Shown here piece after piece: positions 56,669-64,000 of a stretch of DNA of 64,000 nt. This stretch comes from Sipunculus nudus (Eukaryota; Annelida; Sipuncula; Golfingiida; Sipunculidae), in the NCBI GenBank assembly GCA_026874595.1, contig CM049316.1:6152339-6216338 (forward strand), read 5' to 3'. The stretch's first letter is position 1, and each line of letters opens with the position of its first letter. The position numbers and the translations under genes are program-made. The notes under the pieces are model-generated. The model was not told where the DNA came from and did not search any database. It saw nothing but the letters and a program-made list of their open reading frames with translations.

Positions 56669-57330
56669 ATTTAAGCAGATATTACAAAGGCTTATCTACA
56701 AATTAGGTTTAGGAAACATGACCAAGATGTCGAAGATTTTTGTGGAAGGTTCATCATTCATAGAGTCACGAGGTTTGTCAGACTGGCCATTAAAGCAGAT
56801 ATTACAAAGGCTTATCTACAAATCAGGTTAAGGAAACATGACCAAGATGTGCATAGATTCTTGTGGAAGGGTCATAATTCAAGAGAATCATCAGGTTTGT
56901 CAGAGTCGCTACCGGGAATCGAGGCAGTCTTTTCCAAAACTGTCAGGTTTCACTTCAGGACTGTTCCAGATACACTTGTTGTACAGGAGCTGAAGGGTAA
57001 CATGTACGTTGATGACTGGCTGTCTCCAATAATTGGAGAATGTCATGGTCGAAGTGTTCTAGTGACCCATATCACGGACATATCATATGCCATTTGTGAC
57101 AACCACATACTGCAGTATTCCATGGCCGAAGGTTTATGGCAATCCATGTGAGGGAGGTATCGTGTCACACAATGGACAAGTACAGACTAGATTATTCCAT
57201 GCCCGAAGGGATAGGGTTACCCATATCACGGACATTAAATAGCATCTGTGACAAGCACTCAGTGAAGTATTCCATATCCGAAGTTTAAGGGTTACCTATA
57301 TGACGAACATATCATAAGCTGCAAGCATTC
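56669..57330 (+). pseudogene. BEL/Pao-type LTR retrotransposon reverse-transcriptase remnant
   Basis: The plus-strand frame 'IKADITKAYLQIRLRKHDQD' then 'VHRFLWKG' matches the BEL/Pao RT motif around the first catalytic Asp (D..KA.LQI....DQD..RFLW). After an evident internal deletion the frame 56849-57151 continues 'VVQELKGNMYVDDWLS', which holds the catalytic YVDD box. The first block is present twice, about 118 bp apart (56675 and 56793); the first copy is frame-broken. After YVDD, blocks like 'CCATATCACGGACAT' and 'GTATTCCAT..CCGAAG' repeat to 57300. No LTRs or other domains found; a dead fragment. Confidence 0.72.
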
Positions 57331-57334
57331 TGTT

Positions 57335-57845
57335 GGTGCTATACTAGAGAATATCAGAATTTCAATGATATGTAATCGCGTTTAATCTTTTACTGTATCA
57401 GTATTTTACAAAGAGAAAATTGTCTTTACTTACAACCAACACACACGTAGCCTGGGCAAAATTGGTTAAAGCAGAAAATTGCGACAGGCACTGAGGTCAC
57501 TGTTTTACTGAACCCTAAAAGATACAAGACCCATGACCATTTCAATGAAAATGCGCCTTTATGGTGTAAACATGGTGATTGTGTTTCTTGTTAATGTTGT
57601 ATTGATCTACAATGACCATCAGACGGACCTTATGAAGATGCAAATATTTTCATCATTTCTGACAACGCTTCATGGCCTACAGATTCACAGACAATCAACA
57701 TAAACCAGACCAATCGTTTGCATTTTTTGTGTTCTTTCTAATAATACAAAAAAAAGGGCGGGAAAAATTCCGTTTTAACCAAGCACATTGGTAAATTCCT
57801 CGGCATGTTTGTTGAATTTATGACCGCATCAACACATGCCAGGCT
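57335..57845. other. no feature recognised
   Basis: No coding or repeat signal. Confidence 0.4.
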
Positions 57846-57904
57846 TGCATGGGTTACAGGACGCAGGCAGCTTGCAGGCGATACAGGAAATGACCCGTGT
57901 CTAT

Positions 57905-58140
57905 GGCAAAAGCGGATCCGCGGGGGGGGGGGGGGGGGGGGGTCCAGGTAGTCCGGACCCCCCCCCCCCCCCCCCCGTTTTCAGCAGAAGCAACCTTTTT
58001 TAAGGGTTTCAGACCAATTTTAGGGCCTACACATCCCCTTTTCCCGACCTGAGGACCTTTATTAGGTTTTATCTTAGTCCTCCTTGGTTGGACCCCCTCC
58101 CCCCCCCCTCTTTTCCTAAATCCTGAATCCGCCCCTACAT
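57905..58140 (-). repeat. poly-G/poly-C repeat bounded by GGATCC/GAATCC motifs
   Basis: 'AGCGGATCCGCGGGGG' with a G22 run (about 57920-57941), a C-run (57958-57976), a third C-run (58089-58107), and the end 'AAATCCTGAATCCGCCCCTA'. Same design as 12235-12486. The 118-codon minus-strand frame of Gly/Pro runs is not a real protein. Confidence 0.6.
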
Positions 58141-58144
58141 GGAG

Positions 58145-60650
58145 AGGGTGTTTCAGTTTGGGTTGTGAGCTGACATGTATACTATTGTGTACATTCATCA
58201 TTCTTAACATAATATTGAGATTATGGGCCGTTTACCACAATATGATTGCAACCTGACGCAAGACCACTGCGATATACATTAATTCCTCGTTATTACTGGT
58301 ATCACGACTCGAGTAGGCTTACCAGCACAATTATCCGATTGCCTACTGAGTCGGGTTGTGCCGGCTAGGTGGCACACGGCAAACCAACAGCTGCCTTTGC
58401 GCCTCTGTTATTCACTCTCGTGATCCGCTTGTTATTTACTTTCCTTAGGCTGAAGGTTAGTTCTTCACACACTTGCGAGACTGCATAAGACTTTAATTTT
58501 ATCATTTTACTTTATAAAGTATAGCACATAAACAAGTCAGTGCTGCAGAAAGCAGTTAACGAACTCTATAATGCTAAACTCTACAGCAGTTTATACGCTC
58601 GATTGTCAGGGTTATATCTAATATTCCTGAATTCATGTAGATGCGTGTAGAGAAAAGCTATTATATATGTTAAAAGGTGTTAAATTCCTGAGAAAGGGTT
58701 TAAGTAATTGCATAATTCGGCCTAAGGGGTTACAGTGTTGTCAGTTAAATTGGTTACAATACTGGTTAAGTTTTAGTGATTTTGTTTTTAGACAATGGAA
58801 AAATTAAAAAAAAAAAATAGAAATAAAAAGGTGAAACTTCAAAACATGGAGAGTAAATTGTTTTATTTATCACCCACACATTTCACAAAGATGTAGCTCA
58901 GTATGACGAGATATGAGGAAAAAGCTTCCACATGGCTCTTGGTGTTGCATACCTATTGGTAACAACTTTGGTTACTATTCAGGTGATGCCTTCGTCTTTC
59001 ATAATAAACCTAGCCTTAAAAACTTCACTTGGCTGCTTCCACTCATGCATTAATATAGAGCATGAGTGGAAGCGAAAAAGCAGGAAGATTGAAAAGTTGT
59101 TTTAAGCTTTATTTAGAGGTCATTATAGCATGATTAAGCCTGATGGACAGTCAAAGTAAGATAATTATGTTTAATAAGTGGGTTGGTTGGTTAGATAGGT
59201 GACAGGGGGATGGGCCCAGTGATGCTTGTAATATTGCTCACCAGGTGAATACATTGTGTCAAGTGCCTTTGGTCCAGGGGCTTCAGCTAAAATGACACGC
59301 GTAGCACAGTGTGAGCTCGTGTATCGTGTGCCCAGGCATGAGTCACTAGAAAAAATGCCATGTAGAAACCAGCGCGACCATGTTTTACATTTTTGGGGGC
59401 CAAGTCAGTCAGGGCATCTCCTTATTGACAGGTGTTGTGGCCAGGGCGATGCACGGAGTCACACGCGCTGTGAATTTGTTGACGCCTGCATGTGATCGCA
59501 CCCGGTCCACTGTTTTTAACACTCGTGCTCAGGAATAAGCCAACGTTTTCAGTGCCATAGTTTGGCTAGCCCGACAATTCAGCCTCAGTTCAGGAATGGA
59601 GTCCGAATACCTGTGGGGAGAGTTTCCCCTGTAATTCAACACAACCCCAAATGGGACTCCAATGCAAAATGCTGGGGGGGGGGGGGGGGGGGGGTCTAAG
59701 CATGAAAATTACCTGAACACACGTGAAAGATGGTGGTTTCCCTACAGATCTCCATGCATGACTTTTCTTCTCCAAAGCCATCCGAGCAAGCCTTGCCAGG
59801 CTATAAACAATAGCTGTTGAATGTAACAAATACCTGATTTTCATTAGAGTTAAGTGCCAATATTTATATACATATTGAACATTAACTTACAATTTATATC
59901 CCAACTTAGTCAACACAGTTGTATTATGCTTTATAAAATCTATTACATAGGGCTGTTGCATGTTCTCACGCTGAACGCCGAATACCGTGGTCTGAACCAC
60001 TTTGGTCAGATCTGACCAAGCTTTAGAGGGTAAACTCTCCACCTTAGGAACTGTAACGCAAAACAATTAATAAAAAAAACAATTTTAAGATTTGTTTGCG
60101 TTAACTGGCCTGTAGCTTATTTTGGCAGGTACCATTTTACGTTTGTATATGCTGGCATGGAAACGCTTAAAGGGGAGGCTCACTGTAGATCTGTTTAATA
60201 AATCCAAAATTCTTATATGCATACTTTGATGTCAACTATCAACTTTTTATGAACGCATGTAGCTTATTTTTGTGACCTTTCCATTGATGCGTTTTATAGT
60301 TATACAATGCACATATTTAACAAAAAGCGAATATATGCTTGGCCTTTTTATTGTAAATTTTTCCCACACATTGGTTGATGGATTTCCCTACAAAGTAAAC
60401 AAATAAATTTAATGGTAGGTTTGATCTGTTTGGTAGAGCATGATGCTGGAATATGTGAGCCGTGAGATGTTTGTATATATCTATATGCTATGTTTATATA
60501 ACGCCTATAATTGTTAGTATATCCTTGAAGGGGCGAAATTGAAATCTTGCCCAAGAGAAGGACCCCTGAGGCCTCAAAATGTCTCTCAGAGGCCCTGAAG
60601 GTGTGTTCGGATGGCGAAAATATCTTATCAAAGTACCAAAGTGTCATATG
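58145..60650. other. no gene recognised; poly-G at 59674-59694
   Basis: Open frames up to 111 codons without domains. An imperfect inverted pair 'CTTCCACTCATGC' / 'GCATGAGTGGAAGC' at about 59036-59074 forms a small hairpin. Confidence 0.45.
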
Positions 60651-60669
60651 AAAGTCTGTGAGTTCCTGT

Positions 60670-60785
60670 TCCTTCCGTTTCACAGCTCCAAGGGTCTGGA
60701 ATTCGCTTCCTACTACACCAGAAATTCTTCGACTCTTACGTCATTTAAAATCTATTTAAAACCTAAGCTTTCTTTTGGTCATTAA
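60670..60785 (+). pseudogene. CR1/jockey-like LINE 3' end
   Basis: 'FRFTAPRVWNSLPTTPEIL' (the family's AP..WN.LP motif), then after a one-base frame change 'SSTLTSFKIYLKPKLSF', the S...FK..LK..L ending, and a stop. Only the last part of ORF2 remains; consistent with extreme 5' truncation. Confidence 0.72.
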
Positions 60786-60789
60786 ATGT

Positions 60790-62285
60790 ATAAGTTTTTT
60801 TTGTATATGAATTACATTGAGTAAAACACGCGAGGGAATGTTAAAAGAAAGTGGGCTTGGGTAGAGGTAGAGGAAGGAGGTTTCTGAGAAAATGTGCTCT
60901 GTAAGAGGTTTGAATGTGTGTGTGTGTCGAATAACACTGCGAGTCCCACTCTCGGACTAGTAGCCTAAAGACTTTTTATTATAATTATTGTTACAAAATC
61001 TACGAAATGTAACTAAAATCGACACAAATAATTTGTTTTTTATTAACATGAACGTTCAAAATATTGTGATTAATTATCCTCTTAATGGCTCCTACTGAAT
61101 TTCCGCCCCTTTTCTTCACATCTCAATTGGTTCCCAGTGTGTCTTGGAACAGCCGAGTTTCTCTGCAGGCCGAGTTTTCCTAGGCCGCTACGAGATGACT
61201 TGGGCACGAGTTGACCAAAACTCACCAGAGGTATGGACATAAAATCCCGGATGTCAGAAGATGGATATCGAATGCCCAGTCGGATGCCAGGTCCAATGCC
61301 AAACCGGATGCTAAACCATGCTAAATTTATTCAGTCCATACCAAGTATATACACATTTGTGTCGACATTACGAAAAGTGAGGGATACAGGTTGCACTTCT
61401 AATTATGTTCTTTTAAAGTGGACTTATTATTCTGTGATTTCACATGCAAAATTTAGTGCAAACTTGTTGTGTATAGTTATCTTAACTGAAACAGTGAAAA
61501 AAAAAATCCCGAAATGGATGGGAAAATTGCTATTTATTATCATTGATAGATTAAAAACCGAAACATGTTTTAGAGGCTGTTATAAAAGCATTATGCGGTC
61601 GCTTTTAACTGGATATTAATTAGGCATTTCTGCATTGTGTTACCCCCACAAAGAATTTTTGAATTATCATAGAAATTTAATATATTTTGATTACCTGGCT
61701 ATAGGAAAAGGATTAAAGGAGTTTTATTAAGAGTCTGAACAAAGAAAAGTTTACCTTAGGCCTAAGTAAAGATTTCAAAGAAGTATTGTGTCAAACTGCA
61801 CAATTTATAATTCAGGAAAATTCTACTAAAAAAATAAAATAAATAATAAAATAATCTCCCTTTTCCCATTATTCTATGCTGCACGAAATCGAAGTACCTG
61901 TTAAACCTAATTAACTGTTATCATTGATGATTCTTAATCGTACGCTACAAATATTTTGCCATTTTTGCCGTTATTATATTAAAGAAATAGGTCAAACATT
62001 AAGGTTGAATACTATACATCTGTTTTATATATCATGCAGATAAATTCGATCTAATTTTATAAATTATACTTGCATTATTTGGTTGAAACTGAAAGTAAAA
62101 AAAAACTTAAAAATAGTTATCTCAGATGTGATTCGTTAGTACAGATTGTCTCACATATAATTATTACAAAGAATAATCAAAATATAATATAATTATAATA
62201 CACTATGATATACTATATAATATTTAATTTTATTTTATTGAATGGTAATCAGCTAGAATAATATTAAATCTATTGCTCTTGTAAG
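60790..62285. other. no gene recognised upstream of METTL3
   Basis: A 128-codon plus-strand frame (61233-61619) begins with a repetitive 'CGGATGCCAG'-like stretch and has no known domain; probably not a gene. Confidence 0.45.
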
Positions 62286-62289
62286 CATA

Positions 62290-62463
62290 ATCTTGCACAC
62301 TCATGCGAAATTTACACTAAAAACACTAGTTGGTACAGATCAAGTATCGCATCTTGGATTGACATCCAGCTTGGCCTCCGAATCAGCATCTTACATCCGA
62401 CATCCAGGTTTTAGTCCGTACCGCCACCACAACCAGAGCTTTTCCAAGTCTGCAAATTTCCAA
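62290..62463 (+). promoter_or_regulatory. probable METTL3 promoter-proximal region / 5' UTR
   Basis: GC content rises relative to the AT-rich upstream DNA. No TATA box, as usual for housekeeping genes. The frame is open upstream of the METTL3 ATG, but the conserved protein starts at 62464. Confidence 0.45.
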
Positions 62464-62590
62464 ATGTCGGACACTTGGAACGATATTCAGGCTTTAAAGA
62501 GCAAAAGGCAAAGTCTCCGAGAAAAGCATTCCCGCCGAAAGAAAGAACTCGAAGGACTGTTGGTCGGAATAACAGGAGCATCAGCTAGCG
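62464..62590 (+). CDS. METTL3: METTL3, N6-adenosine-methyltransferase catalytic subunit, first coding exon (partial gene)
   Basis: METTL3 with METTL14 methylates adenosine in RRACH sites of nuclear mRNA. The exon encodes MSDTWNDIQALKSKRQSLRE, then KHSRRKKELEGLL and GITGASAS. This is the highly conserved animal METTL3 N-terminus (MSDTW..IQA.K...SLRE...RR.K), a leader helix used in WTAP-complex assembly. 127 nt (42 codons plus one base), donor AGCG/GTAACA, phase 1. The zinc fingers and the methyltransferase domain with its DPPW motif must lie beyond 64000. The upstream in-frame ATG at 62293 would add 57 unrelated residues and is not favoured. Confidence 0.88.
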
Positions 62591-64000
62591 GTAACATTTT
62601 CTCTTATTATCGCCCTCGGTCCACGGAAATGTTTTGGGACGGCTGCCCCTAAACCGCTAACAGGCTAAAGGCTAATGTGTTGGCTACATGTGATGAAAGA
62701 CCAAGAAACCCTTTTCTTATTTCGAATTTAAAGTAGAAAATTGGTATCAGTTGATAAATTATCATCTGCTGACTATATCAATGAAGAAGGCTATTAATTT
62801 TGCCAATCCTATGGCAATAGTTCTTTGTAAAATATTGTACTGTACACCTGACAAGTGCTCATCTTGATTGCAGCTTGTGTCACTAGGGGGCAGCATCATA
62901 GCCAACATAAATAGTTGCTGTGTTGGCTGCTGAACTAGCTGCAAAACAAAACACTCATCTATCTTTATGTCATGATTTTATGATACAATATTGCATAGTA
63001 GATTAATTCAGCTGTTGAATATTAATCGGTTGGTGTTATTTTTTTTGTTTAAAATGTGAAGTTATGTATGTGTTTTAACACAGTGTTTAAGGGGACCGTT
63101 GTGGGACATGTCAGAATACATGTGAATTCACAACCCAAACTGAAACTCTGTCTTTATGGTAAATAGTCATTTTTTGAATCTCGTGCACGTTTGCTACATC
63201 CAGTATTCATGTGGTCAGAAATTCAACAAACATGCTGAGGGAGTTATCAATATGCTAAAATAAAACGTATTTTTTTCTCATGCATGCTACTTGCTAGGTA
63301 TTGTTAGAAAGGATACTAAAAAAGCTAATAATTAGTCTGGTTTATGTCAAATTACAGCTTGTAGGCCATAAAGCGTTGTGAGAAATGATGAAGCTATTTG
63401 CATCCTCATAGAGCATCAACCAGCAACCATCCATCAACCAGCATTCATCACCAGAACAGAGAATACAATATTTTCTTTTAAAAAATGGTTAATTATTTAC
63501 TTTGGTTTGATCCAAGACCCTTGACCAGTTAAAATCTGAAAAAGTCAGCGAGTTCTAGCAATAACCATTTTTATTTTGTTTCTTTTGTTTCAAAACTGAA
63601 TATTTGTATTGCCTTTATAATGTTCAGTAGTGATGGCTAAAATGATGATCAGGTGATGGTGTTAAGTTTGATTGAAATGTCTACATAAATTCAGATAATG
63701 TAGGCCTATTAGAGTGAGGAACAATAATCTGTTTTATCATTTCAAGTTATAAGCATGTGTAAACTTACATTAAAATACACATGGTAATGTTTAACTTCTA
63801 TTTTAAATTCTGTTAAAGGTGATTAGTCTTAGACTTTGGTTTTAAATTACCTAGACTTTGGAAAGGTTGACTTGGATTCAATCTTTAAGGACTCTAACGT
63901 GCACTCCAAGCAAAGTCAGACAGTGTGTACTCAACTGTAGCACTGGTCTTATAATAAAAACAAAGACTTGATATTATGTTGTCCAACTGACTGAAGATGT
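62591..64000 (+). other. METTL3 intron 1 (continues past the window)
   Basis: No second METTL3 exon was recognised before the end of the window. AT-rich, no repeats identified. Confidence 0.6.

Noticed and set aside
57854-58210. 118-codon minus-strand frame rich in Gly and Pro
   Set aside because: Caused by poly-G/C runs of a dispersed repeat.
61233-61619. 128-codon frame upstream of METTL3
   Set aside because: Starts in a GGATGCCAG-type repetitive stretch, no recognisable domain, AT-driven codon use.
1-64000. Bacterial or phage features (operons, Shine-Dalgarno sites, attachment sites)
   Set aside because: Intron structure, gene content and repeats show nuclear eukaryotic DNA; none are expected or seen.

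Overview
The window is eukaryotic nuclear DNA: AT-rich, gene-poor, with introns bounded by GT/AG, RNA polymerase II-type TATA and polyadenylation signals, many microsatellites and dense transposon remains. A lophotrochozoan, most likely a bivalve mollusc, is my inference. It rests on a short secreted C1q-domain gene with a duplicated leader exon, a DUF4806 gene, a cytosolic-type sulfotransferase, and repeat families built around GGTGGCGCCACC and TTTTTAGCTCAGCTGACTGA. No species can be fixed from the sequence alone.

Four host genes can be modelled, all by joining exons whose phases agree. (1) The left edge holds the 3' part of a minus-strand gene: a proline-rich exon (2426-2611), then two exons (632-855 and 163-1) that together make a DUF4806 domain; the gene runs off the window. 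(2) A two-exon minus-strand sulfotransferase (26755-26593 and 26237-25528, 290 aa) keeps the PAPS 3'-phosphate site and catalytic His, but has an altered 5'-phosphosulfate loop. (3) A three-exon plus-strand secreted C1q-domain protein (51071-51163, 53014-53047, 53348-53721; 166 aa). Its promoter and leader-exon region also exists as a diverged copy 12.8 kb upstream (leader exon 38252-38344) that has no C1q exon of its own and could serve as an alternative first exon. (4) The right edge holds the first coding exon of METTL3 (62464-62590, plus), the catalytic subunit of the m6A mRNA methyltransferase. A weaker candidate is a 34-codon terminal exon at 9835-9940.

Most of the rest is repeats. There are three kinds of LINE debris (a rearranged L1-like element at 31.99-34.4 kb and CR1/jockey-like pieces at 35.6-36.3, 51.8-52.4 and 60.7 kb) and a BEL/Pao reverse-transcriptase remnant with YVDD at 56.7-57.3 kb. 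Non-autonomous DNA elements include a pogo/Tigger-like one at 1.06-1.85 kb, a TTAA-flanked one at 43.8-44.3 kb, a 1.15-kb one at 47.3-48.5 kb, and a three-copy family at 11.6, 30.3 and 50.5 kb. Tandem arrays have 177-bp, about 280-bp, about 337-bp, 22-bp and about 60-bp units. There are also strong palindromes, poly-G/C tracts, and two degenerate hammerhead-ribozyme-like cores. Long stretches (6.2-7.4, 18.6-22.9, 23.2-25.4, 36.3-37.4, 44.7-46.0, 58.2-60.6 and 62.6-64 kb) show nothing I can support as genes.
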